Source: Ypsolopha sequella (taxonomy: Eukaryota; Arthropoda; Insecta; Lepidoptera; Ypsolophidae). Taken from it: a stretch of 64,000 nt of DNA. The stretch is taken from positions 25,461,045 to 25,525,044 of the forward strand of contig OW203990.1 in the NCBI GenBank assembly GCA_934047225.1. The letters run 5' to 3'. A model generated the notes under the pieces. That model searched no databases. It had not been told where the DNA came from and saw only the letters and a list, made by a program, of their open reading frames with translations. Shown here in pieces: positions 19,492-30,719 of this stretch (its first letter is position 1; the number at the start of each line of letters is the position of its first letter). Both the position numbers and the translations under genes were made by a program.

Positions 19492-20049
19492 TTTACATAT
19501 GAAATTGCCGTTTTGTATAGAGAATTTGAAGGGAACTCAATTTTCAGTACTAACATTTTTGCATTTTTTTAGGAATGACAAATCCAAATTATGTAATTTC
19601 TTTTGTATATGAATGAGACAACATTAAGCTAACAGCAACATTAATTTAATTTTTGAAAAGTATCAGCTGTAAAAAATATTACGAGTCTTATCATGGAAAT
19701 GGATGGCATTTAGGACGAACTGTTTTTGAAGATTTATTTCTTATAATTTTACGGAAAATAAAAACAAAATTTATTACGTAGATGTAAAACCTTGAAATCA
19801 ACTTTCAAACAAAAACAAAATCATTGTAACAGCTATTGAATTACATGAATTATGAACTCATGAATCTGTAAGAAAATTTCGGCAATTTCATAGGTTAATT
19901 AAAATTTTAAACTGAAAATAATAACAAAATTTAATGAGTAGAATAAATCCACTTTCAAACAAAAAACAAATAAAGAAAATAGCCATTGATTTACAGGAAT
20001 TATGACCTCATTAATCTGTAAGAAAATTTCGGCAATTTCATATGTAAAG
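19492..20049 (+). mobile_element. MITE family T, full copy plus partial duplicate
   Basis: TIRs begin TTTACATATGAAATTGCCG and close with CGGCAATTTCATA near 19891. A second, partial 3' half repeats from about 19896 to 20049 and ends CGGCAATTTCATATGTAAA. Relatives are at 32411-32817, 33171-33300 and 36415-36825. Confidence 0.8.
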
Positions 20050-20338
20050 ACCTATTATATGTAGTATAGATGATAAGTAACACATTTGTGGAATAGTACT
20101 CGTACAAGTGATTTTAATTATGTATTCCAAGTTCCACTATGCTAGTTGCTGGGGCATACGGAATAAAATCCCCAGCCAAGTAAGAAACCGAGAAGTCGCG
20201 TGATGGTCCCGTATTACCCAGCTCATAATTACCTGTAATCTATTCGTGTAACAGGGGTGGCTGAAAATTAACCCTGGTTAGATGCCCCTTGATTATAGGG
20301 TGGGGTAATAGCGTCTACTGTTCAGTATGTTTGAAATA

Positions 20339-20728
20339 GTAGTTTATGCTACAAGGGCGCAAAGGAATAAATTACGAGGACGATTTAAGATACGAGCGTA
20401 GCGAGTGTTTTAAACGTAACCGAGTAATTTATTGCTTTTACGCCCGTGTATCATACTACGTTTTTCAATGCATAGTGTGAGGAAATGAAAACAAATATAA
20501 TCTTGTGAACTTTCAATTATGATTGGCTCAAAACGATTGTATCCAGAGCCGTTAAACAGTGGAAAAAAAAGTATGACATATGGTACACAGGAAAGGCTGC
20601 AGGTTAGCCAACCATTGCAAACAAATTAAAAAAAATAATAATAATAAAGCCCTAGGGCAAAATAATCAACTTTCTGTTCGATTTTGATGCATTAAAAGTG
20701 GGCCTTTACGAGCACATGCATTGAAAAA
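20339..20728 (+). mobile_element. Hairpin-bearing repeat family H, copy 1
   Basis: About 390 bp. The first ~110 bases fold into a long imperfect hairpin (arms from AAGGGCGCAAAGGAATAAAT to its near-complement ending ACGCCC at about 20445). The remainder is bounded by TTTTTCAATGCAT and ATGCATTGAAAAA as short inverted ends. Other copies are at 37167-37558 (+), 59153-59548 (-) and 60952-61344 (-). Confidence 0.85.
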
Positions 20729-20739
20729 TATATTTTTTG

Positions 20740-20960
20740 TTATGTTGTAAAATTGCATTTTGCTGTTTTGTAAAAATGTATTTTATGAATAAATATAATT
20801 TTAGGTATATAAGCCTTTTATTTATAGTTTTAAGCATTAGATAATAGTAACAAAATTTACTTTATATTTTTTTCGATATATTTCGACCTCATCAGTGAGG
20901 CCGTCATCAGTCGATTATTATATTTAAAAATATATTTTGTTTGTTATGTTGCTTTAGTAT
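20740..20960 (-). ncRNA. Hammerhead-ribozyme-like motif B
   Basis: On the minus strand: stem I UCGA (20914-20911), CUGAUGA (20910-20904), an extra C, stem II GGCCUC/GAGGUC with one G-U pair, GAAA (20884-20881), a very short AUAU stem III, then the stem I partner UCGA (20876-20873). Two bases seem lost after stem III compared with copy A, so the geometry is tighter and activity doubtful. AT-rich arms outside (GTAACAAAAT near 20848 and ATTTTGTTTGTTAT near 20935) extend stem I. Confidence 0.55.
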
Positions 20961-21190
20961 GTTACCGTTAGCAAGATCATGTTTTTTTTCATAATATTAG
21001 TTACAACTAAAAAGTAAGCCTATTATTTAATTGAATAAAGAGATAAAAAATACAAGACTGGAGAAAATTATGTGATGTAGGCAAAAAAAATATATAATAC
21101 CTTTGTCTACCTGTCCCATAATAGTCCATCTGCTTTTACAGTCATTTCATCTATTAACTGATTAACGTTAATTCTAGAGGAATCATAACA
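20961..21190 (-). repeat. Dispersed 3' repeat, inverse copy
   Basis: Reverse-strand relative of 13030-13460, containing the complement of TTGCTAA...CATGATC and of CTCTAGAATTAACGTTAAT, with about 165 bp missing. Confidence 0.7.
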
Positions 21191-21564
21191 TAAATTAGGA
21201 AATTATACTAATTATTATTATGAAATATGCTCTTCTTTTGAACCCGCAACCTATGGATTAGTGGTCATAACTTTTTAACCACTGAATCATAAAGGCGGTG
21301 TAGCTATGAACTATCAAAATGTCAACTAAACACGGAGGCTGTATTTTTAGGTACCCGTGTCAACAAATATGAAGAAACATAACCCATAGGATAAGTATGT
21401 TGTGTATCTGCCTGTCTGTCCATCCGTCTGTTTTTCACGAGCCCTGTGTGAGATAGCAAGTTGAGGCTGCGAACTCCTACAGAAGTCACTCAACGCGAAA
21501 AAAAGTTATTGCCCTTTACGTAACGAATTCCATACATTATTATCACCATGAAGTTCTATAGAGC

Positions 21565-21765
21565 AAAGAAGGCGTGGTAGCGCGCTTGTCTTGATAACAA
21601 CAGGTCACAGGTTCGAATCCTGGCCCGGGGAATTTTTTCAAATTCTTGTCTTTGGGTTTGTTTCTGATTGATCTTTTCTAGTTTGCAATGCACTAAATTG
21701 CAATGCAATTTAGAGTATTCATAGCGATGGATTTCGTAAAATAAACATAATTCTATAGGGCACTT
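21565..21765 (+). mobile_element. tRNA-derived SINE, family C, copy 1
   Basis: Head with GTGGTAGCGCGCTTGTCTTG and B box GGTTCGAATCCTGG, then a body with TTCTTGTCTTTGGGTTTG, TTTTCTAGTTTGCAATGCAC and a tail TAGCGATGGATTTCGTAAAA. Further copies of the family are at 49045-49485 and 58918-59123. Confidence 0.75.
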
Positions 21766-22040
21766 CCAGTTGTCTTAGAAACTTATAATTCCGTTCACAA
21801 GTGGGTCTTCTAGCACAAGTGAAGATGTAATATGTAATATTATATTGTAATATGAAATATAATTAATTAATTAATTTACTTTTGCAATCAGCTTTTAATA
21901 TTTACAATTTGATATCCATATTGTATTTTTAGAATATAAATACTCAATTAAATAATATGGAATATTACTTTAAATAAATATATTTTTTAGAATTAACTTT
22001 TACCGACTTTTAATTATTTATTTTAATATAATTCACAACA

Positions 22041-23106
22041 AAAAAAACCAGCCAAGTGCGAGTCAGACTCGCGTACCTATGGTTCCGTATTGTGGATGAT
22101 AAATTTAATTTTTTCCCTATTTTTTTTTGTGAATTTCTCAACTTTCTCTTTATTTTTCCTGTAATCTTTACGTATACACATATTAGCATGATTTTTTTCA
22201 TATTTTTCGGTTCACCAGTTTTGGAGATAAGGGGGGGACATACATTTTTTCATGGTTTTTCAAGGATTTCTAGAAAAAGATGCAATTAAATATAGCGAAA
22301 CTGTATATTTTTACCATCAACTTTATAATACCTACATTTTGATACCCAAACTGTGTTTTTATATAATATTTTTTATTTATTTTACTTCTTTTTTTATATT
22401 TTTAATTTCTGCTCACTTAAATTGCTATAGTTTTCCTGTAATTGGCCAGTTATGATCTATATTTTTTTATAATAATAATAATAATAATAATATTCATTTA
22501 TTTCAGATAAATTAATCCATATTTATAAATAAATTGCTAAAATACTAAAATTTAAAAAGAATACAAAAAAAGAAATACACAGAAACAATAATACAAAGTG
22601 TTGATGCTGACGCTATCTGCTCCATACTTGGTACGACGGAGTGTGTAGCGCCTGCCAATGTTTCATAAAGTTGAGGCTGCGAACTCCTACAGAATCCTCC
22701 TCAATGTTTTATATATTTAGGTCCACCAGTTTCGGAGATAAGGCGGACATACATATTTTTGTGGTTTTTTGAAGATTACTCGAAACCAGCTGTGCCTGTT
22801 ATTTTTTCAATCAACTTTTTAAAATGTACCATTTAATACCCATAATGTATTTTTAGGATAATAGACTTCATTTTTCTCACTTTTGTTTTGGAAATATTTG
22901 GAACAATTTCAACTTTTTCATACTTTTTTTTACACCGTGTTATGTGGGCAAATTATGCTATTTTTGTACCACATTTTATGTCTTTATCTTTATCGGTGCT
23001 AAAATTATGAGGCTGTGATATACGGCTGGACGGACGGACGGACGGACGGACAACGGAGTCTCACCAAAAAGGTTCCCTTACCGCTTAGGTACTACGGAAC
23101 CCTAAA
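22041..23106 (+). repeat. Dispersed repeat ending in GGAACCCTAAAAA
   Basis: Begins AAACCAGCCAAGTGCGAGTC and ends with a GGACGGAC microsatellite and TACGGAACCCTAAAAA. Such units are very common in moth and butterfly genomes. Two diverged copies of a CACCAGTTT-GGAGATAAGG block (near 22213 and 22725) lie inside, plus an AAT microsatellite near 22470. Shorter relatives: 28331-28722 and partial ones near 46425, 48435 and 55475. No coding capacity. Confidence 0.6.
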
Positions 23107-23260
23107 AATATATTTCTGAGCGAGATCTTTTCCCACTAGAACGGTTTTATTTAACACGAAAAAGAGTAATAAATATGAAAAGTAACAGCCTCTCATATGG
23201 CGACGACATTTTTATAAGGTAGTGATTAATGTACTGACATAAGGTTGTGATGAAAATACT

Positions 23261-23863
23261 TTAAGAGCAGTTACGCAGCCGGATTGTGAAAAACCCGCCT
23301 TTGTCTAATTAATCGAAACCGAACACTTCAATTCAAAACTATGACAGAAATAAATTTCTATGTTTGAACACTTGGCGATTTATCCATCGCAAGGAGATGT
23401 AAATTAACATTATATCATTGCAGTATAGAAACGCAGAAAGAAAAGTAAATCTGGATGTGAGGAGCTCTGAACCGGGATTCGAACCGGGGACCTCTCGCTC
23501 GCTAGCTCGAATCCCGGTTCAGAGCTCCTCACATCCAAATTTATTTTTCTTTCTGCGTTTCTATACTGCAATGTTAACTTTAATTCAAAATTCACTCAAT
23601 AGGTATTTAACAAAACCTATTACCTATGTATTGTGTATGTTGCCATCACAAAGCTTCCATTGGTTAAGTAAATAGATATTCAAAAGTTTTGAATTAAAAA
23701 ATTTTGAAATTCTAATTTAAACTTTGCGATGGCAGCATACACAATAAATAGGTAATAAGGTTTTGTTAAATAACTATTGAATGAATTTTGAATTTAAGTG
23801 TTCTGTTTGGATTAATTAGAAAAAGACTGGTTTTTCACAATCCGGCTGCGAAACCGCTCTTAA
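23261..23863. mobile_element. MITE family K containing a nested SINE
   Basis: Starts TTAAGAGCAGTTACGCAGCC and ends GGCTGCGAAACCGCTCTTAA, as does the uninterrupted copy at 52318-52645. The SINE fold-back at about 23340-23581 sits between two copies of AATTCAAAA (23331-23339 and 23582-23590), which look like its target duplication. Confidence 0.85.
23340..23581 (-). mobile_element. SINE family B head-to-head fold-back
   Basis: The left arm is a minus-strand SINE with its whole tail (complement of CCTTGCGATGGATAAATCGC and CAAACATAGAAATTTATTTC). The B-box complement GGGATTCGAACC lies at the centre. The right arm repeats the body in plus orientation but stops at TACTGCAATG without the tail. The arms (about 75 bp) are near-perfect complements. 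Confidence 0.8.
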
Positions 23864-24440
23864 GGCTCTCACCTGCTCAGTGAGTGGGACAGGGCCGGCC
23901 ACTCAGAAGACTTACGATTTGAACTTACTTTATGTTAACTATTTAATGTTACGCCCGTCACATTTTTACGAATGGCCGAAATATTAATTTGAAAGAGTTT
24001 AATATGGCATTTTTTTTTCAAAATGTTATTATTTATTACATTTTGACGGTGTGAAATGTAGTTCAAAAGATACAAAATCGTAAACATTCGTTTGGGGTCA
24101 AATATTTCAAAAGTTTAGATGATTATATATAATTTGATGATCTATTGCATTGTTTTTGAATGCGTGCGTTAACATAATGCCGACGTGCGCAATCTGTCTA
24201 CCTACGGTCAGCAAACTGATCAGACTACTAAAGTTGTTAAAATGATTAACTTTAAGTGCACTTAAGGGTCGGTATAATGTCAGATGCACAATTTCAAATG
24301 AGCATAAAACATTGTGTAACTTGGTCAATCGGTTTAATAAAAATAATATAGATAATAGACTATAGGGCTGATATTCGTGCAGAAGCAAAAACGCAAAAGC
24401 TTTAAGTTCGCTCGATAGAAAAAAATTACGAAGTTACCTC
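23864..24440. repeat. Region shared with 37860-38290, empty MITE site
   Basis: Blocks around 24165-24270 (AATGCCGACGTGCGCA, ACGGTCAGCAAACTGATCAG, ACTACTAAAG) recur at 37905-38190, where a family-E MITE interrupts the sequence. Here the site at 24222 is uninterrupted. Confidence 0.7.
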
Positions 24441-24569
24441 TATATTTCATGTTTTTCGAGTGTTAAAGGACCTTTCTTAAAACAGTTTGCCTTGAAATTT
24501 GTATTAAAAATAAGAAAACAAATGACCCCGTATAATTGCACGGGGATTTTGAATAATTCTGTTTCGTTT

Positions 24570-24885
24570 TCATTTAATTTAACATCTAAGAATTGGCGCT
24601 TACGTCGATTTATTCTGAGACAAGGCGGCGACAAGATATCTCGGTCGCACGCGCTTTTTGTTCCATGCTTTGTTTCGTCACTCACCCGTCGGTCAGTTGT
24701 GATCGCTCCGTTGAGACGGGAGGGCTACGTTTTTGCGCTCTCGACGTCCCGGTTTCGTAATTTAAATAAATCTCGTAATTTGAAACATGGGAAATAAATG
24801 CAACCAATGTAAAAAATGTTTTACGAGTGAAAATAAAGCAGTGGATGAAAGTAATGCAAAGGTACGCCATTACTTAACAAAATAA
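24570..24885 (+). other. GC-rich promoter-like block with a 32-codon frame
   Basis: A CpG-rich island in AT-rich DNA, with an arthropod initiator-type TCAGT near 24703 and, downstream, an ATG at 24787 opening a 32-codon frame (MGNKCNQCKKCFTSENKAVD...). It has a C-x2-C-x2-C start, and AAG|GTACGC near 24860 could be a splice donor. It could be a first exon of a host gene or the 5' end of a LINE whose ORF1 starts with a zinc motif. I do not recognise it. Confidence 0.3.
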
Positions 24886-25112
24886 GTAGATAGGTCATGT
24901 TTTATTAAAGATGTTGTACTAAAGGTTGTCTCAATGGACTAATGAATAGCGCTATGTTTTTCGTCTGAGGTATTTTTTTTAGCTAACAATTTAATATCAC
25001 AATAAATATGGTTGATGGATGTGGAAGAGGCGAAAGAGTTGTGTCTGGATCGTAGCAGATGGAAATCTGTAGTCTCTGCCTACCCCTCTGGGAGATTAAC
25101 AAAACCTTATCT

Positions 25113-25202
25113 CACCATCACCATCGCCATCGCCATCGCGATCACGATCGCGATCGTGATCGTGATCGTGGTCGTGGTCGTGATCGTGATCGTGATCGTG
25201 GT
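25113..25202. repeat. 6-bp tandem tract of CATCGC/GATCGT type
   Basis: Hexanucleotide repeats with gradually changing bases (CATCGC, GATCGC, GATCGT, GGTCGT) run directly into the 8-bp array and were probably its seed. Confidence 0.85.
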
Positions 25203-26654
25203 CGTATCGTCATATCGACTTATCGTCGTATCGACGTATCGTCGTATCGACGTATCGTCTTATCGACGTATTGCCGTATGGTCGTATCGACGTATCATCG
25301 TATCGACGTAACAACGTATCAACGTATCGACGTATCCTCGTATCGATGTATCGTCGTATCGACGTATCGTCGTATCGACGTATCGTCGTATCGACGTATT
25401 GCCGTATGGTCGTATCGACGTATCATCGTATCAACGTATCAACGTATCGACGTATCCTCGTATCGATGTATCGTCGTATCGACGTATCGTCGTATCGACG
25501 TATCTTCGTATCGTCGTATCGACGTATCCTCGTATCGTCGTATGGTCGTTTCCTCGTATCATCGTATCGACGTATCAACGTATCGAAGTATCAACGTATC
25601 GACGTATCGTCGTATCCTCGTATCGATGTATCGTCGTATCGACGTATCGTCGTATCGACGTATCTTCGTATCGTCGTATCCTCGTATCGTCGAATGGTCG
25701 TTTCCTCGTATCGACGTATCGACGTATCGTCGTATCGACGTATCGTCGTATCGACTTATCGTCGTATCGACGTATCGACGTATTGCCGTATGGTCGTATC
25801 GTCGTATCGACGTATCATCGTATCGACGTATCTTCGTATCGTCATATCGACGTATCCTCGTATCGACGTATCGACGTATCCTCGTATCGTCGTATGGTCG
25901 TTTCCTCGTATCGACGTATCGACGTATCATCGTATCGACTTATCGTCGTATCGACGTATCGACGTATCGTCGTATCGACGTATTGCCGTATGGTCGTATC
26001 GTCGTATCGACGTATCATCGTATCGACGTATCAACGTATCGACGTATCGACGTATCGACGTATCGACGTATCGTCGTATCAACCTATCGACGTATCGTCG
26101 TATCCTCGTAACGATGTATCGTCGTATCGACGTATTGCCGTATCGTCGTATCGACGTATCGTCGTATCGTCGTATGGTCGTTTCCTCGTATCGACGTATC
26201 GACGTATCATCGTATCGACGTATCGTCGTATCGACTAATCGTCGTATCGACGTATCGTTGTATCGACGTATTGCCGTATGGTCGTATCGTCGTATCATCG
26301 TATCGACGTATCAACGTATCGACATATCGACGTATCGTCGTATCGACGTATCGACGTATCGTCGTATCCTCGTAACGATGTATCGTCGTATCGACGTATT
26401 GCCGTATCGACGTATCGTCGTATCGACGTATCTTCGTATCGTCGTATCGACGTATCGTCGTATCATCGATTCCTCGTATCGACGTATCGTCGTATCGACG
26501 TATCGTCGTATCGACGTATCGTCGTATCGACGTATCGGCGTATCGACGTATCCTCGTATCGACGTATCGTCGTATCAACGTATCGGTGTATCGACGTATC
26601 GGCGTATCGACGTATCGTTGTATCGACGTATCGTCGTATCGACGTATCGTTGTA
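25203..26654. repeat. 8-bp satellite array, CGTATCG(A/T)
   Basis: About 180 copies of CGTATCGA/CGTATCGT with point variants and, among the landmark variants I checked, no change of phase. Variant blocks recur at multiples of 8: TTGCCG occurs at 25271, 25399, 25783, 25983, 26135, 26271 and 26399. This is higher-order duplication. The unit lacks stops in every frame, so long open frames of a YRRIDVSS octapeptide arise on both strands by chance. Two CpGs per 8 bases make it extremely CpG-dense. Confidence 0.96.
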
Positions 26655-27439
26655 TCATCATCGTAATCATTATCTTTGCAAGTATGACTTTCGAAAAATA
26701 AAATTTTGAAATATAAAAATTAGATGCAAACACAATTACGCAAAAAAATGCCATTGCGAACAAACCGTTTTGTCAACTGGGTTGAATTTTATACATCGTA
26801 GATGCATTATACTTATTATTGAAAACTAGCACGTGCATGGGTTAATGACCGCGGATCCACACCGCTCGTGGGAGCTAAGAAATAGCGCTCGCGGCCGGTG
26901 ACGGCCGGTCGCGCAAACAGTTGAGGTGCGGGGATGCGGGGGCAAAATCACTAATTTGTCTAGGTTTATACGCAGCCTTAAGGCGTCCAACTATCACTGT
27001 GTTCAGATGAGCACTGATTCCAAACGTGTGAGCTTCACTCATTTAAAGGTGGAAATATTTTGATGTACGGTAAGGATTATAAAGGACTTATCCTCTAAAA
27101 TCTTTGGTTGGGATCTCAAACTCAATGTCGTGTATTTTCCATGTTGATGGAAACCGTACGATATTCAGCTGAGGTACACTACATATACACACACTACGAG
27201 CTAAATGGTCAGACAACGCCAAGAAAACAGCTGCTAAAAGGTGGCTGAGATTTACAGAGGACTGTGAAAAGTGGCTTTAAGAGGCCCTTTCACGCCCAGA
27301 TTTTTCTTATGATTCATACAAAGGAATAACTGAGTGTGAAGTCAACAGCTTATTTCTTCATATTTTTTATAAGTATTACTTATGTAGCGACATCTAACTA
27401 CGTCTCCATACAACCCAAAAACATTTTTAATAGAACACC
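26655..27439. other. Unassigned DNA
   Basis: A GC-rich patch at 26850-26945 and a segment at 26980-27075 (GCGTCCAACTATCACTGTG, ATTCCAAACGTGTGAGC) that recurs at 38205-38290. No gene recognised. Confidence 0.4.
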
Positions 27440-27783
27440 ATAATATTAGCTGTGGTAGAGCTGATGCCGGGCTCGACTGTGGGTGGAGGTACCACTATCT
27501 TACTTGGAGACCCCCTCGAAGTAATTCGGCAAAAAACCAGGAGGTCCACCATGCCTGAGACCGATGGATGGCGGTATATCCATCCCGAATAGCCGGGTAT
27601 TATATGGAACAGACTGGTGACGGGCAGTGGCGTCACTTGTGCGAGGGTTCCGGCACCGCGCTCAAAAACCCGCCTGCCCAGTGTGAGTGAGTATGGACAA
27701 TTATTCCAGGATGACCGCCGGGAGTGGCAAAGTCCTGGAAAGGCTTATGTCCAGCAGTGGACGAACTAGGCTGATGGATGATT
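27440..27783 (+). pseudogene. LINE 3' end, copy 1
   Basis: Encodes the last residues of a LINE reverse-transcriptase ORF. The final frame reads FQDDRREWQSPGKAYVQQW and stops at TAG (27767). The 3' end has GATGGATGAT repeats typical of RTE-like 3' ends. It is 5' truncated and disrupted upstream. Confidence 0.75.
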
Positions 27784-28330
27784 AGCCGTGCGAATATCGC
27801 GAATATTGCGTCATATTTATAATTTGTATAATTTTTATCTATACTCGAAATAAAAAAGAAAGAAATATAGACGTTGTTCATGTAAAGAAGACCAAGTTAA
27901 TGATCAGTTACCGTTTTATGGAAAATTGTTTTTACCTGAAACCATTTCACGAATTCGGTGCCGCTTTGAATATCTCGCCATCTCGCACCTCTTTGATGAG
28001 AGATGGGTCGGAGTGCGGTGTACGGGGGAAGGGAAACATATCTAAGATATTTGCAAAGTTTCCTATATTACCTTAAGCATTTATATGGCAGCTAAGTGGA
28101 AGTGACCGCTTCTCGCTCATCTGATAGATACAAGATGACTGAACCGAATAATAAATTATACTCAACAGTAAGCCCTTACGAGCTGATATAATGATGGATG
28201 ATTAAGGCTTTATAGGGATTTCCGATTTTCAAAGGAGAAGAAAAGCAATTTTTTTGCGTTCTGATATTGAGTCTTTTGCAATTTCTATCCACTACGGAAA
28301 TTCGTCTATAGATCTTGCCATCAAAACTAT

Positions 28331-28722
28331 TAAAAAACCAGCCGAGAGTAAGTCGGGCCTCGCTCTTTTAGGGTTCCATACAATGAGCAATTATTTCAAA
28401 CTAGATATTTATTTAATTTCAAGTAATGCTCTAATTGTGTCAGACATAAAAACTGCAAAACTAGGTTCGTTGAGTATCCGGGGACGTAACTCTAAAGCAT
28501 TTTTATGTATAAGGCCCCGCTGAAAAATAATTTAATTTCATTTAAATTCAAAATTTGGTTTTAAGTCAACATTTTTCGCAACATATAAAAACTTCAGGTT
28601 TCTATCCCATTCCGTCTAAGATAGAGATAGAGACCCGTGACATAAGGTCATACAGACAGACGGACAGCGGAGTGACACTAATAAGGCTCCGATTTGCCTT
28701 TTGGGTACGGAACCCTAAAAAT
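28331..28722 (+). repeat. Dispersed repeat ending in GGAACCCTAAAAA, copy 2
   Basis: Short relative of 22041-23106: starts AAAAACCAGCCGAGAG, ends with a GACAGACGGACAG tract and TACGGAACCCTAAAAA. Confidence 0.6.
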
Positions 28723-28729
28723 TACAACT

Positions 28730-29095
28730 TTAGCCACCCAAACAGGTAGAACAGGTCGACTGTGGAGGTACCACCATCTTCTTTGGAGACCCCCTCGAAG
28801 TAATTCGGGGGAGAGTAAGAGGACAGCTCACAGGCAAAAAACCAGGAGGCCCACAATGCCTGGGACCGATGGATGGCGGTATATCCATCCCTAATAGCCG
28901 GGCCTTACATAGAACAGACTGGTGACGGGCAATGGCGTCAATGGTGCGAGGGTTCCGGCACCGAGCTCACCAACCCGCCTGCCCAGCGTGTGTGAGTATG
29001 GGCAATTCTTCCAGGATGACCGCCGGGAATGGCAAAGTCCTGGAAAGGCTTATGTCCAGCAGTGGACGAACTAGGCTGATAGATGAATGGATGGT
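28730..29095 (+). pseudogene. LINE 3' end, copy 2
   Basis: Closely related to 27440-27783, including GATGGATGGCGGTATATCC and GGCTTATGTCCAGCAGTGG, and ending at the GATAGATGAATGGATGG tail. Confidence 0.75.
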
Positions 29096-29278
29096 CTAGT
29101 TGTTAGAGTCACTATCTGCAGACTCGTTGTCTAACTTCGACATCTATCGCTATCGCTTTCAAAGGCACCCTGATTAGCTAGAAATGATGTGTCACATCAC
29201 GCGGGCCTTTAAAGTGGTCTGGTCTACGATCTATTTTTTTTTGTGATAATGCGAGTGAAGAGTCTCAGAAGAGTGAGA

Positions 29279-29543
29279 GCTCACCTCAATAACTATTTTT
29301 GATCGGGACAGCCGACCAGTTTCAACAGATTCAGACTGCCTTCTTCTGGGCGAGTGAAGACGCGTCCGCGACGATGTTGCATCTCGCACTGCGGGCTAGC
29401 GCTCTCGCTGTGCGGGACGTCATCGGTGCAGTTGGCGTGGGTGGTCGGACAGGTTGAGCGTCCGTACAATTAATTACTAACGAGCTTGCGTTATCTAGAC
29501 TGTCACCGAACAGCGATCGGTGATCAAAAATAGTTATGGAGGT
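29279..29543. mobile_element. Short TIR element
   Basis: GCTCACCTCAATAACTATTT at the left and the near-complement AAATAGTTATGGAGGTGAGC at the right frame a 265-bp GC-richer interior. No coding feature. Confidence 0.65.
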
Positions 29544-29632
29544 GAGCCGTTTTGCAATAATCATGTTTTATCCTCAAGTTTCATTCAATTCGATAATACA
29601 TTATGTGTTTTTCAGATTTGACACAAGTTTCA

Positions 29633-29803
29633 CAATAAAGCCGATTCTGAAGGCTTTAATTTTAGTTTTAGTGCTGTCAAAACTAAATTTTCTTCATTGC
29701 GAAATAGTTCTTAAAGGCCAGGAACAGAAGCTAAATTACTTTGGCAAAATTTAAGTTTTGACAGTACTAAAACTAAAATTAAAGCCTTCAGAATCGGCTT
29801 TAA
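29633..29803. repeat. Palindrome, ~57-bp arms
   Basis: Left arm from AAAGCCGATTCTGAAGGC to TTGACAGCAC-type sequence and a right arm that is its near-complement. Probably a small fold-back MITE. Confidence 0.75.
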
Positions 29804-30029
29804 TAAACAAGTAAAAATTCTGAAAGATCACTAAAATTACCTTAAGTTCCTTATTCAAGTAACATTTAAATAATTTTTTCTTTCTTTATTTTTAAAGAAA
29901 TACACAAACATTTAATTTCTTTTTGCGTGAAATATCTGTACAGGAAAAATGTTGAGTGTCCTTTAAAATAAAAAATAAAAATCTGAAAATTCTACCTTCA
30001 TTTCCTTAATCTATAAAAAATATTTTATT

Positions 30030-30260
30030 TTATTTTATAGTTAGGTCCTTTAACTGATCATACTAGTTCCAACGCCAAATGACGTTTTCCGTGATTTTAG
30101 TGATATTTCCGATTTTTTTTCTCGACGATTTTAATACTTGAAGAATAAATAATGTAAGTTAACTTCTTAAAAAATTACGCAAATTTTATTCGTTAAAAAT
30201 ATTTTGATTTAATATGCTAAATTGTCCAAACGCGAAAGCATGTTTGGCGGAACCGGTCCT
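30030..30260 (+). repeat. Dispersed repeat shared with 60660-60900
   Basis: Common blocks AACG(C/G)CAAATGA(C/T)GTTTTCC, TTTTATT-GTAAAAATATT and TCCAACGCGAAAG-type sequence recur in order at 60690-60895. Confidence 0.6.
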
Positions 30261-30719
30261 TACGAGATACCCTGCCCTGTCGTCTGTCTTTCTTGCCGCG
30301 TAACGTAAACGTTTGAAATGAAATGAAATGAAAATAACCTGAAATATACCAAAAAAGTAGAAGCACACAAAGGGGTTACCCTTGGCCAATTTGCCACGCC
30401 CGCCTGATGAAATGCGTCTATTAGGCACAGGATAAAGCGTGCTCGCCCAGAAATTGGAAGAGTGATAGCAGGTGAGGCTTTATTTATTTTTATTATTAGT
30501 ATCTATGTACATTCTTTATTGCACAAAATAAGTTACAATGCACAATTAGCATTCTCTACAAGTTAACCTTTAGTGATGTGGAGATTACAAGGGTAGTGCC
30601 AAATAAGTTAATTAATTTATTAATTTATAAATATCAACTTTTAATAATGTCTGCATAAATACAAATATATACATACATATAATATACATATTAGTGTTTA
30701 TACTATACATAAATAAAAA

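Noticed and set aside
25012..26763. Many long open frames (up to 476 codons) on both strands across the 8-bp array
   Set aside because: They all translate the same YRRIDVSS-type octapeptide and exist because an 8-bp unit without stops stays open in every frame. No start context, domain or codon bias supports a gene.
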